NCBI GenBank assembly: GCA_002293005.1
Contig: DBCJ01000028.1
Coordinates: 2,345 to 19,533, forward strand
Direction of reading: 5' to 3'
Origin: Ignavibacteria bacterium UBA961
GTDB lineage: Bacteria; Bacteroidota; Ignavibacteria; Kapaibacteriales; UBA961
DNA: 17,189 bases
Under the pieces are notes generated by a model. That model had not been told where the DNA came from and did not search any database. It saw only the letters and a list, made by a program, of their open reading frames with translations. Every line of letters starts with the position of its first letter. The stretch's first letter is position 1. Shown in pieces: positions 1-7,450 of this stretch. The translations under genes and the position numbers were made by a program.

Positions 1-44
1 GCATCTCGTCTCGGCTTCGCTCGAGAGCAATTTCAGCCGACTGC
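1..44. repeat. 3' end of a repeat macro-unit cut by the window edge
   Basis: CTCGGCTTCGCTCG at 10-23 is identical to the right arm of the hairpins at 3670-3683 and 3804-3817. The next bases (GAGAGCAATTTCAGCCGACTG) match the linker after 3683 with a few changes. So this is the tail of another copy of the repeat macro-unit whose left part lies outside the window. It leads directly into the tandem units at 46. No gene is seen in 1-297. Confidence 0.8.
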
Positions 45-45
45 A

Positions 46-194
46 CCCCGAGCGGAGCCGAGTATTGTACCCCGAGCGAGGCCGAGTATTGTACCCCGAG
101 CGAAGCCGAGTGTTGAACCCCGAGCGAGGCCGAGTATTGTACCCCGAGCGAAGCCGAGGGGTACATATACACATAAGATTCTCGTCTCGGCTTC
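46..194. repeat. Five tandem 24-bp units plus a truncated hairpin
   Basis: Five units begin with CCCC at 46, 70, 94, 118 and 142, an exact 24-bp period. Each reads CCCCGAGCG, then RAGCCGAG or RGGCCGAG, then a TATTGTA-like linker. The last unit ends GAAGCCGAG (150-158) and is followed at 186-194 by its reverse complement CTCGGCTTC, a 9-bp stem with a 27-nt A+T-rich loop. Because 24 is a multiple of three, the block reads open in some frames, but the predicted peptides are only the repeat translated. It lies about 100 nt beyond the stop of the minus-strand gene ending at 298. The remaining 195-297 is A+T-rich with nothing recognisable. Confidence 0.85.
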
Positions 195-297
195 AGGTGG
201 TAAATTCACTGTATAAAGTATTATTTAAAAACAAATACCATAGTTACACACCTGCCCTGTGATAAAGTTCAAAGAGAAACAAAGTCATATTGATGCA

Positions 298-3200
298 TTA
301 GTCAATAATAAACACTTTCGAAGACAGCCCACCTTCTCTTTGGATTGACAACACATATACTCCTGGTGAAATAGGAAGAGGTTCTGTGATATGTAAACCA
401 TTCTTTCCATCTATATGTGCTTCATAAACCTTCTTACCAAGAAGCGAATGGAGAATTAGTGTTTTTGTTGTCATATCCTCTGGGAATTGTATGAAAAGTT
501 GATTATTCCCTAACTGCATCATCTTTAAATCATCATTCAGTTGCTGCTTGATTGAATTCACAATCTCTTCCGGCGCATATGCACCAATGGAATGCACCTG
601 CTTATCAGTTAATTTTCCAAAAAAGTCTCTATCACCAAGAGCAATTCCGAATTCCTTATTCAAATCAAGTCCTTTATCGGCAAAAGCAGAATTGCCGGCT
701 ATGCGATAGAATGACAATGAGTCAGGGGGTTTAGGAAAGTTTATGGGAGCAGCTTTTCCAAAACCTGATATTTCGGGGTTCGCAAATACACCCACGTCAC
801 GTCCATTGACTTTTTCGCAGTCAGGACATTCCGCTCTGAATCCCTCAAGTGATGAAATCTCTTTCCCATAACGGATCGAAACTGATTTGCCATTTGACCA
901 ATACCCATTTCCTTTGAAATGTGGTTGTTGACTGACAAAAGAAGGTGGCACATCGAGTAATTTTACTCCATCGGTGACAATAGCATTATTGTATGCTCGA
1001 ATATTAGACATGACAGAACCATATTCTGTCAACTGCACAGCAGCAAAACTTGGATATGAATTTTTAGGTGCAGGTGTTGTGATGATTGTATTATTATGCA
1101 TCACAAAACCATCCCATCCTGTATTCGGTGCAGTGAACATGGTCACGCTACTATTATTTGTTCTTGCATCATTCACACTGATAGAATATCGTAAAAGATT
1201 ATTTCCCCAAGGTCTTGCACCATCAAAATTGCCAAAGAGATAACCCGCACCATCATTGTCATGTGAATAGCAGTATTGAATGATTGAATTGGTAACACCC
1301 CCATCGAGATCAAAACCTAGTCCATCGCAACCCTTCCCTTTTCCCGAAGAATTGTTATGTGATTCACAAAATTGAATAATCACATTATCTGCAGCATAGA
1401 CCCATATACCACCCGGTCCTCCGCAGGCAGTATTTTCGGTTCCATTATTGTAAGCGCGAGAATATTCAATAATGGAAGAATCGATTTGTGACAATACAAT
1501 ACCACTTCCCTTATGTGTAGGTGCATCGTATCCTGTGATATTAAACACCTCGGTATTTCGTATGGTAAATCGAGAATGATGAAAGAATTTGGTATTCTGC
1601 GTATCATATGCGAATGACACAATACCATTTTCTTTGCAATCATGCACAGTACAATTATTGATCAGAACATCTTTATACCCTGATTGCACATCTTTGGACC
1701 ATTCTGAATAAAACCGAATTCCACAATATCCAAAGTCTCGAATTTCAACATTGTTGATAGTGATATGACGAAGTTTTCCAGAGGGCTTATCGGAATAGAA
1801 AAACATTCCATCAGCATCTCTCTGAACATTTCCTCCCAAACCTTTGAAAACCATGTTATGAAATTCAATGCCTTGTCCATTCACAACTTTACAACCGATT
1901 TGTTTGGTGTTAATTGTCTGGATTGTGACTCTTCCCTGCCCATATGTTGTAAAGACAATTGGTTTTTCAGGATCATTCCCATCATTTGATTGCAATTCAA
2001 GACCGCCTGCAAAGTTGGAACCGCCTTCAAAGAGTATACTGTCCCCTGGAAAGAATGTCATATCATTGATTTTATCTATTGAAGTCCAAGCTGTTTCTTT
2101 TGATAATCCATCAGAATTATTACCTGATTTGTTCACATAAAATGTACGCGATTGTTTCGGCATGGATGATCCTTCACCAAAAAGAGCAGTCAAACCTTGA
2201 GCATACCAACGAGCGAGATAATCATTAGGGTGAAGTGAATTCGCAATGCAATGTTTTGCACCTTTTCTTTGAAAGATTGTTTCACTCAATGTTGTCATGT
2301 CAAGTACTGCAATACCCGGACCTTCAAGCGCTTTTAACATCTCCAAAAATCCAAACATCAGAGTGGCACCATTCGCAGGAGCTCCGACACCTTTCACATC
2401 AGGTATCATATTTCCGATTAGAATAAATTCAGCATTTGGAACATCTTTGCGAATTGTATTGATCGTACTTTCTATACTCGCTTTGAATTGTGCTTGCGAA
2501 GTCACGCCCCAAATATCATTCATGCCCATGTCGATAATCACAAGATCAGGAGTATTTCTATTGACCAAAGCACCAGCATAAGTCGCAAGCCAACCTGCTG
2601 TTTTTCCACCACAAGCGCTGTTTATTGAAGTCACATTTGAGCCATACTGTTCCCTCAACTGTTCGGCAAATAATTCAACATAGCCACGCATATATGGTTT
2701 TGTTGGTGGGAAGTTTTTGTCATCGCCGATGAACCCCGATACATTCAATCCCGCGGTAATGCTCATTCCTACGGCTTGCACTGTGATCGATTGTCCGCCG
2801 ACAAGTTTCGAAAATGTTTTTGGCAAGAGTGCTTTTTTATTCTCAATGTCAATGTCAATATGATCATTGGTTCGATCAGCGATATAAGATACGCGTGTCC
2901 ATGATGTATGACGTGTATTGATCAAACCATTCGAATTTCCATTACCTGTTTTTCCGGGCACTATCGAGACTGACTTCGATATCTCTGCAGATACTTGTTT
3001 AATAGTACGATTTTGAATGGTAAAGTCTTTATTGATTTCGAAAGAAATTGTTCCATCATAATTCTTGACAGACAAAATTGATTTGGGTAGATACATCAAG
3101 GTTGCTTCTGCACCGATATTATCCAACAATACCAATTCATCGATGATGGTATCGGATTTCCAAAATGGGAGGAGATATTGTCTTTGATCATAGGTTGGAA

Positions 3201-3495
3201 TCAGAGAATTCGAATAATTAGGGAATTCATAGTATCCACCATTCGTAGGTGTCACAACAACCCAAGCCGCCTTAGCAGGAGACACAGACCAAACTGCTTC
3301 TGCCTGATTCACGCTTAGTAATTTTATATTCGAAGCATCATAAAACTCACAAGCCCCACCGGCATAATACATGATATTTGGTCGAGCAGGTACCGCTCCG
3401 GGAGGTTGGGCGTATAGGAAAGGAACCGAAAAAAGTATTCCGATAATATAGATTATTGAAGTAAACATAATGTTGTACCTAGATTTACAGTTCAC
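298..3495 (-). CDS. Secreted SGNH-hydrolase / parallel beta-helix protein with T9SS sorting domain
   Basis: A 1065-residue, probably cell-surface enzyme. A signal peptide (to about residue 29, ending LYA-Q) is followed by a roughly 210-residue beta-rich region. Next is an SGNH/GDSL hydrolase domain (about 225-440): block I GMSITAG with Ser245, block II CGGKT with Gly297, block III GMND with Asn326, block V SLHPND with His422. Residues 451-480 open a pectate-lyase-like right-handed beta-helix with Asn/Gly-rich coils to about 850. The last 75-80 residues (NNQLFIQF, LLGKKVY, SPGVYVLS) form a type A T9SS sorting domain. The start shown is GTG. An ATG at 3466-3468 gives 1056 residues and a shorter signal peptide, and has AGG 10-12 nt upstream, so it is a real alternative. 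Likely role: deacylation plus binding or cleavage of a polysaccharide; substrate unknown. Block I has Met where Asp is usual and block V has Asn where Asp is usual. Confidence 0.85.
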   Translation of the reverse strand: MNCKSRYNIMFTSIIYIIGILFSVPFLYAQPPGAVPARPNIMYYAGGACEFYDASNIKLLSVNQAEAVWSVSPAKAAWVVVTPTNGGYYEFPNYSNSLIPTYDQRQYLLPFWKSDTIIDELVLLDNIGAEATLMYLPKSILSVKNYDGTISFEINKDFTIQNRTIKQVSAEISKSVSIVPGKTGNGNSNGLINTRHTSWTRVSYIADRTNDHIDIDIENKKALLPKTFSKLVGGQSITVQAVGMSITAGLNVSGFIGDDKNFPPTKPYMRGYVELFAEQLREQYGSNVTSINSACGGKTAGWLATYAGALVNRNTPDLVIIDMGMNDIWGVTSQAQFKASIESTINTIRKDVPNAEFILIGNMIPDVKGVGAPANGATLMFGFLEMLKALEGPGIAVLDMTTLSETIFQRKGAKHCIANSLHPNDYLARWYAQGLTALFGEGSSMPKQSRTFYVNKSGNNSDGLSKETAWTSIDKINDMTFFPGDSILFEGGSNFAGGLELQSNDGNDPEKPIVFTTYGQGRVTIQTINTKQIGCKVVNGQGIEFHNMVFKGLGGNVQRDADGMFFYSDKPSGKLRHITINNVEIRDFGYCGIRFYSEWSKDVQSGYKDVLINNCTVHDCKENGIVSFAYDTQNTKFFHHSRFTIRNTEVFNITGYDAPTHKGSGIVLSQIDSSIIEYSRAYNNGTENTACGGPGGIWVYAADNVIIQFCESHNNSSGKGKGCDGLGFDLDGGVTNSIIQYCYSHDNDGAGYLFGNFDGARPWGNNLLRYSISVNDARTNNSSVTMFTAPNTGWDGFVMHNNTIITTPAPKNSYPSFAAVQLTEYGSVMSNIRAYNNAIVTDGVKLLDVPPSFVSQQPHFKGNGYWSNGKSVSIRYGKEISSLEGFRAECPDCEKVNGRDVGVFANPEISGFGKAAPINFPKPPDSLSFYRIAGNSAFADKGLDLNKEFGIALGDRDFFGKLTDKQVHSIGAYAPEEIVNSIKQQLNDDLKMMQLGNNQLFIQFPEDMTTKTLILHSLLGKKVYEAHIDGKNGLHITEPLPISPGVYVLSIQREGGLSSKVFIID

Positions 3496-3566
3496 TAGAT
3501 AAATCTAGTATTTATTATTTTTCTTTGCAAGTAATGTTAAATTACTATAACTGAATCTTATCTAGT
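3479..3566 (-). promoter_or_regulatory. Cluster of CTAGAT half-sites around the start of the SGNH gene
   Basis: ACTAGAT-AA-ATCTAGT at 3494-3509 is a perfect 7-bp-arm palindrome touching the GTG start. CTAGATTTA (3479-3487) is the reverse complement of TAAATCTAG (3500-3508). TTATCTAGT (3558-3566) is the reverse complement of ACTAGATAA (3494-3502). Such clustering within 90 bp looks like an operator, or a set of alternative hairpins in the leader. No promoter consensus was recognised here, so the regulatory role is inference. Confidence 0.4.
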
Positions 3567-3595
3567 TGCGATGTCGCCCCGATTGGACAATTGCA

Positions 3596-3852
3596 CCCCG
3601 AGCGGAGCCGAGTATTGTACCCCGAGCGAAGCCGAGGGGTGGTGGTTAAATATAAAGAAGATTTCTCGTCTCGGCTTCGCTCGAAGAGCAGTTTCAGACG
3701 ACTGTACCCCGAGCGAAGCCGAGGTTTGTAACCCGAGCGAAGCCGAAATTGTACCCCGAGCGAAGCCGAGGGGTGGTGGTTATATATAAAGAAGATTTCT
3801 CGTCTCGGCTTCGCTCGACGAAAAGTTTATGAATCAAGCCGAAGTGTTGTAC
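3596..3852. repeat. Second repeat block: tandem 24-bp units in two hairpin macro-units
   Basis: Tandem units start at 3596 and 3620. The second ends in CGAGCGAAGCCGAG (3623-3636), which pairs perfectly over 14 bp with 3670-3683 across a 33-nt loop. After a linker, further units start at 3707, about 3731 and 3754. The last carries the same 14-bp stem (3757-3770 with 3804-3817), again with a 33-nt loop. The segments 3617-3684 and 3751-3818 are direct copies, 134 bp apart, that appear to differ at one loop base. A decayed half-unit (AAGCCGAAGTGTTGTAC) follows at 3836-3852. The block fills most of the gap between the two minus-strand genes. There is no T-run after the stems, so these are not classical intrinsic terminators. 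No gene is supported in 3496-3871. Confidence 0.85.
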
Positions 3853-3871
3853 TTTTCATATAATAATTTAC

Positions 3872-6277
3872 TCATCGAATCTTTAATTCCACTCTGCGAT
3901 TTGTTGCTCTATTGCTTTCAGTTGTATTTGGAACTTTTGGTTTAGACTCACCATAGCCAACATAGATAAGTCTCTCTTTTGAAATTGATTTTGAAATCAA
4001 ATAGGAATACACTTCAAAAGCTCTTTTTTCAGAGAGTGCCTTATTGGTCTCATCGGAGCCTTTATCATCTGTATGTCCTCCAATTTCAATTTTAACTGAT
4101 GGATTTTCAGTTAAAATCTTGACAACACGATTTAATTCAAGAGATGATTCTTTTTTAAGCACCCAGCTTGCTGTTTCGAAGAAAAGATTGTTTAAGCTGA
4201 TGGTTTGGCCAGATTCTACAGGTACAACAACTAGCTTCTGTTCAATCACAGTATACTCTTTCAAATCCGTAAGATCTATATTTTGACTTTCAGCAAAGAG
4301 TTTGGGGTAATTCCTGTTTGTGTTTGATACTTTTGAGTCAATAACTGATATCCCTTCCACAGATACATTGTTTTGGATAACAGTTGTAGAATTTATGATA
4401 CTACTATTGTTGATTTTATTTTTGTTACCTGATTTACCTGATGAATTTTCTTTGCTAATTCTCTCTTTATTCATAGAACCAATTTCAAATGATTCTCCTG
4501 AACCAGCTTTTGCATCACTATTCAAAGTTGATTCTATACTGATTTCTGTAATTGGTATTGGAGTTATCCCATACTTTTTTCCTGAAACAAGAATGATTTG
4601 ATATTCACCGGTTGCAGGATTGGTGTTAACAGAACCTAGTTGAATTCCGGTTTCCAAATCTTCATAGTTTACTTTTGCCAAAACAGGGGTATTATCTTTT
4701 TTATTCAAGACACTACCTTTGATGACTGCAACAGGTTTTGGTCTCATTTCTATTGGAAGACCAATTCTGAAGATATCATCTTTTCCATAGCCATCTCTAT
4801 CTGAAGAAAAGTAAATAAAATCTCCTTTTGCAGGAATGACATAGAAATCATCTTGACCACTTGAATTTATTGTACTACCCAAATTTAGTGGAGTGGTCCA
4901 ATTTGTCCACGAATCATCCAAACGACGGGACATGAACATGTCTTGTTCTCCATATCCACTATGTCCTGCACTAGAGAAATAGATCGTTTGACCATCAGCT
5001 GCCAAGAAAACACTTCCCTCTTCTTCCTCTGTATTAATGACTGATCCAAGATTTTTTGGCTCGGACCAATTCCCACTTGTGTCTTTTGTCATAACATAAA
5101 TATCGTTGCCTCCCGATTTCCAAAAAAGAAATCGTCCGCCATAGGAATCATCTCTCTTTACTGACATGAGTAAGTATTTTCCATCAATGCTCAAACTACC
5201 ATTGTGATATTTACCCTTCGACTTTAGATTTGGGATTTGTTGAGTTACGGGAAATGCCCAACCACGGCCATCAAATCTTGTGATTGAGGGATTATTACTA
5301 CTTTCTTCATAATCATTATGCAGAAACAATTCCTGTCCATCTTGCGATACACTATATACCCCATTATGCTCAGAATTATTAAGTGGACTACGAATATTCA
5401 CTGCTTTTGACCATTCTCCGAATGAATCAATCTTGGAGACATAAATGTCCTCACCTCCATATCCATCAGGTGTATAATTTCGACTGAAGTACATTGTAGA
5501 ACCATCAGGACTAATAACCGGACCAAAATCAGGATATTCAGTATTAATATTATCACCCAAATTCTCGGCTCTTTTGGAAATCATTTCATTGTAAATTGTC
5601 GTTACCTGTGCAGCATATTTAGTATTCCCAAAATAATTCAAGAATCTTCGGTAATCGTTACTGTTCACTAATTGACCAACGCATTTACCAGCCAATTCAT
5701 CACTGCAATCTCCACATACCTTAACCAATTCTATGCATTCATTGAGTGTTTTAGCATTATCAATCAATTCCCTTTTGAATATAGCAATGCTCGGTGATTT
5801 AGGAACAGCATCTATTGCCAATAATTTCTCCTCTTTTTTCAATGCCTTCGCTTTTGATTCTATATAAGTATCCACTAATTGACTATTTGGGAATATTGCA
5901 ACAAATCCTGGTATATCATTGATGCTTTTAACCAACTCCATTCCCATCACTTCTAATGAGTTTTTACTTATATAACTAGGATTGGAATTGACCAATTGTG
6001 AGAGTTGCGGAAATGATCTACATAATTCCTTTATCTTAATCTCAATTTTGGCTTTATCTCCTTTTGCCAATGTGTTTGGGTATTTTGTTGCATACAGTAA
6101 CCACTCATCAAGAGTTGTGGAATTCATGATCGTCTGCAAAGTTACTTTTGTACTGGTATCCACTTTTCTTGAATCTTTGTTGTCTGCTAATTGTATTTCC
6201 CTCTTCTCTGTAAATGATGCAAAACTTTGCAAGAAAAGAAAGAAAAATAAACTAACAAGCAGTTTAGTATTTCTCAT
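3872..6277 (-). CDS. PD40 beta-propeller / OmpA-domain envelope protein (PorE-like)
   Basis: 801 residues. An N-terminal signal peptide (about 1-21, no lipobox Cys seen) precedes a largely helical region (40-235) with a Cys cluster (C181, C188, C191, C199). About five PD40/WD40-like blades follow (242-505; recognisable cores ISPDGSTMYF, VSQDGQELFL, LSIDGKYLLM, LAADGQTIYF). Then come a carboxypeptidase-regulatory-like beta-sandwich (about 513-575), an Asn/Ser-rich linker (580-660) and a C-terminal OmpA domain (690-801). The OmpA domain keeps the expected peptidoglycan-binding residues: Asp737 in GGHTDD, Arg752, and NRRVE at 793-797. The propeller-CRD-OmpA order matches PorE, which anchors the T9SS to peptidoglycan, but PorE is a lipoprotein and Bacteroidota have many PD40/OmpA paralogues. 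Its neighbour is a T9SS cargo gene. An AGGG lies 9-12 nt before the ATG. Family call is firm; PorE equivalence is tentative. Confidence 0.85.
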   Translation of the reverse strand: MRNTKLLVSLFFFLFLQSFASFTEKREIQLADNKDSRKVDTSTKVTLQTIMNSTTLDEWLLYATKYPNTLAKGDKAKIEIKIKELCRSFPQLSQLVNSNPSYISKNSLEVMGMELVKSINDIPGFVAIFPNSQLVDTYIESKAKALKKEEKLLAIDAVPKSPSIAIFKRELIDNAKTLNECIELVKVCGDCSDELAGKCVGQLVNSNDYRRFLNYFGNTKYAAQVTTIYNEMISKRAENLGDNINTEYPDFGPVISPDGSTMYFSRNYTPDGYGGEDIYVSKIDSFGEWSKAVNIRSPLNNSEHNGVYSVSQDGQELFLHNDYEESSNNPSITRFDGRGWAFPVTQQIPNLKSKGKYHNGSLSIDGKYLLMSVKRDDSYGGRFLFWKSGGNDIYVMTKDTSGNWSEPKNLGSVINTEEEEGSVFLAADGQTIYFSSAGHSGYGEQDMFMSRRLDDSWTNWTTPLNLGSTINSSGQDDFYVIPAKGDFIYFSSDRDGYGKDDIFRIGLPIEMRPKPVAVIKGSVLNKKDNTPVLAKVNYEDLETGIQLGSVNTNPATGEYQIILVSGKKYGITPIPITEISIESTLNSDAKAGSGESFEIGSMNKERISKENSSGKSGNKNKINNSSIINSTTVIQNNVSVEGISVIDSKVSNTNRNYPKLFAESQNIDLTDLKEYTVIEQKLVVVPVESGQTISLNNLFFETASWVLKKESSLELNRVVKILTENPSVKIEIGGHTDDKGSDETNKALSEKRAFEVYSYLISKSISKERLIYVGYGESKPKVPNTTESNRATNRRVELKIR

Positions 6278-6416
6278 CTCCCAATCCCTAAAATATGTAT
6301 GTAAACAACTTGGCCCATAAATGAAACAACTGCAGAATTGTAATGCTTCCCTCTTAAATCCAAAAGATAACCCAAATGAGAATTACGATTTTGTTGTTTC
6401 AATTATTCCCGATTCC

Positions 6417-6424
6417 CAAAACTA
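6417..6424 (-). promoter_or_regulatory. Possible -7 element (TAGTTTTG) for the PD40/OmpA gene
   Basis: Read on the minus strand, these bases are TAGTTTTG, a full match to the Bacteroidota TAnnTTTG -7 consensus. I see no TTTG at the expected 19-21 nt upstream; a TTTG lies only 12 nt away. The implied leader would be about 135 nt. The match could be chance in A+T-rich DNA. Confidence 0.25.
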
Positions 6425-6480
6425 AACAGTATTCAACAAAACATCTCTACTTATTTTCTACTCATTTGTCATTTTTTCTT

Positions 6481-6507
6481 AATTCATTGATTATGATTCA
6501 ATGAATT
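6481..6507. repeat. 10-bp perfect inverted repeat, 7-nt spacer
   Basis: AATTCATTGA (6481-6490) and TCAATGAATT (6498-6507) are exact reverse complements separated by TTATGAT. It is about 200 bp upstream of the minus-strand PD40/OmpA start. No T-run follows on either strand in a position fitting a terminator, so an operator-like site or chance is more likely. Confidence 0.4.
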
Positions 6508-6648
6508 CATCTCTTAGTGACAAATATGATTTAATCTGAAACATATCCTCTTTTGAGCAACTTGCAAACACTGATGAAAGATATGAACTCCATTTTTGAT
6601 AGATGAATCAGGGGCTTGTGGGATGTCGCCCCGATGGGGCTAAGTGCG

Positions 6649-6786
6649 TCATTCCCCTCAGATGAGGGGTCGCCGAAGGCGGGGGTGGGAAAGACGTAAA
6701 AATCAAAATGAAAAATTGTAAATGAAATCGAAAATGATAAAGAGTCCCACCCCGCCCTTCGGGCACCCCTCGTCCGAGGGGAATGA
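6649..6786. repeat. 42-bp imperfect inverted repeat with internal hairpins
   Basis: The arms 6649-6690 and 6745-6786 are reverse complements over 42 bp with a few mismatches, separated by 54 nt of A+T-rich DNA. Each arm holds two smaller palindromes: CCCCTCA-GA-TGAGGGG and CGCC-GAA-GGCG on the left; CCCCTCG-TC-CGAGGGG and GCCC-TTC-GGGC on the right. Several left/right differences are compensated within each arm's own palindrome, for example A/T to G/C in the CCCCTC stem. This implies that the small hairpins are under selection. The right arm ends 17 bp from the maf stop codon. It is not a tRNA or a protein-coding region. Confidence 0.8.
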
Positions 6787-6802
6787 AGAAATCCTTCATT
6801 TA

Positions 6803-7381
6803 TCACTTCAACATTCCATACAACTTCTCAAGCGGTAGCCCAACCACATTATAATAACAACCATTGATTTTCGATACAAACACAGCGCCATAATCTTCTT
6901 GTATGCCATAAGCGCCTGCTTTATCCATCGGTGAACCTGATGCGATATATTGTCTGATCTCTTCATCTTGCAATTCCCTGAAATATACTTCTGTTCTTTG
7001 CACTTCAGATTTAATCTTTCCCGTATGTGATTCCACTATTGTGATACCTGTGAACACTTCATGCATGCGATTACTAAGTTGTTTTAACATGGTGAATGCA
7101 TGTTCGGGATCAGTGGGTTTATTGAGAATTCGACCATCAATCACGACAATGGTATCAGCTCCAAGAATGATTGCTTTTGCGCCACCGATTTCCTCACGGA
7201 TATATAATGCCTTTCTTTGTGACAATTCTCGAACATATTCCTGTGGTGGAAGCGCAAGCGAAACTGCATCTTCATCGATATCTGCCGGCAAAACGCTGAA
7301 ATCGAGTCCGATCTGACTCAATAATTGTCTTCTTCGCGGTGATTGCGAAGCCAAAATCAATGGAAATGGAAGTTGTATCAT
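6803..7381 (-). CDS. maf: Maf family nucleotide pyrophosphatase (dTTP/UTP type)
   Basis: 192 residues, the usual Maf length. Maf proteins hydrolyse non-canonical or excess nucleoside triphosphates to the monophosphate and pyrophosphate, and have been linked to division control. Visible motifs are the N-terminal ASQSPRRRQLL loop (11-21), the catalytic-base segment GADT with Asp76, NKP (87-89) and SGSPMDKAGAYGIQ (148-161). The DKAGAYGIQ form is typical of the YhdE-like (dTTP/UTP) subgroup rather than the YceF subgroup. The ATG has AGGA about 8 nt upstream on the minus strand. It is divergent from the PlsY-like gene across 69 bp, and its 3' end faces the inverted repeat at 6649-6786. Housekeeping cytosolic enzyme; family identity is certain, substrate preference inferred from motif. 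Confidence 0.93.
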   Translation of the reverse strand: MIQLPFPLILASQSPRRRQLLSQIGLDFSVLPADIDEDAVSLALPPQEYVRELSQRKALYIREEIGGAKAIILGADTIVVIDGRILNKPTDPEHAFTMLKQLSNRMHEVFTGITIVESHTGKIKSEVQRTEVYFRELQDEEIRQYIASGSPMDKAGAYGIQEDYGAVFVSKINGCYYNVVGLPLEKLYGMLK

Positions 7382-7450
7382 TCGTTTATATCCTGAATCT
7401 GAGTTTATACTCTCTACATCATACCTGAAAACTGAGGGTAAATTCGTAAT

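Larger units (their letters stand above)
6278..6648. other. Intergenic A+T-rich region upstream of the PD40/OmpA gene
   Basis: No gene is supported here. Contents: a possible minus-strand -7 element at 6417-6424, a 10-bp inverted repeat at 6481-6507, and at 6622-6635 the 14-mer GATGTCGCCCCGAT also found at 3570-3583. That 14-mer overlaps a short GCCCC-GAT-GGGGC hairpin (6628-6640). Reading frames that enter the repeat to the right are repeat translations. Confidence 0.6.

Noticed and set aside
46..161. Regular repeats resembling a CRISPR array
   Set aside because: The units are contiguous with 7-nt fixed linkers; there are no unique spacers of 25-40 bp and no cas genes.
65..262. Open frame with repeated PERSR/PERGR peptides
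   Set aside because: It is a translation of the 24-bp DNA repeat; it has no independent start signal or domain, and the same repeat reads as a different peptide elsewhere.
3571..3789. Open frame with repeated CTPSEAE peptides
   Set aside because: This is the second repeat block read in another frame. It stays open only because the period is near 24 bp.
3623..3817. 14-bp stems as Rho-independent terminators
   Set aside because: The stems and the position after a stop codon fit, but the loops are 33 nt and no T-run follows on either strand.
6531..6806. Two overlapping minus-strand frames over the inverted repeat
   Set aside because: Their sequence is the G+C-rich repeat plus A+T-rich filler. 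They have no recognisable domain and overlap the maf stop.
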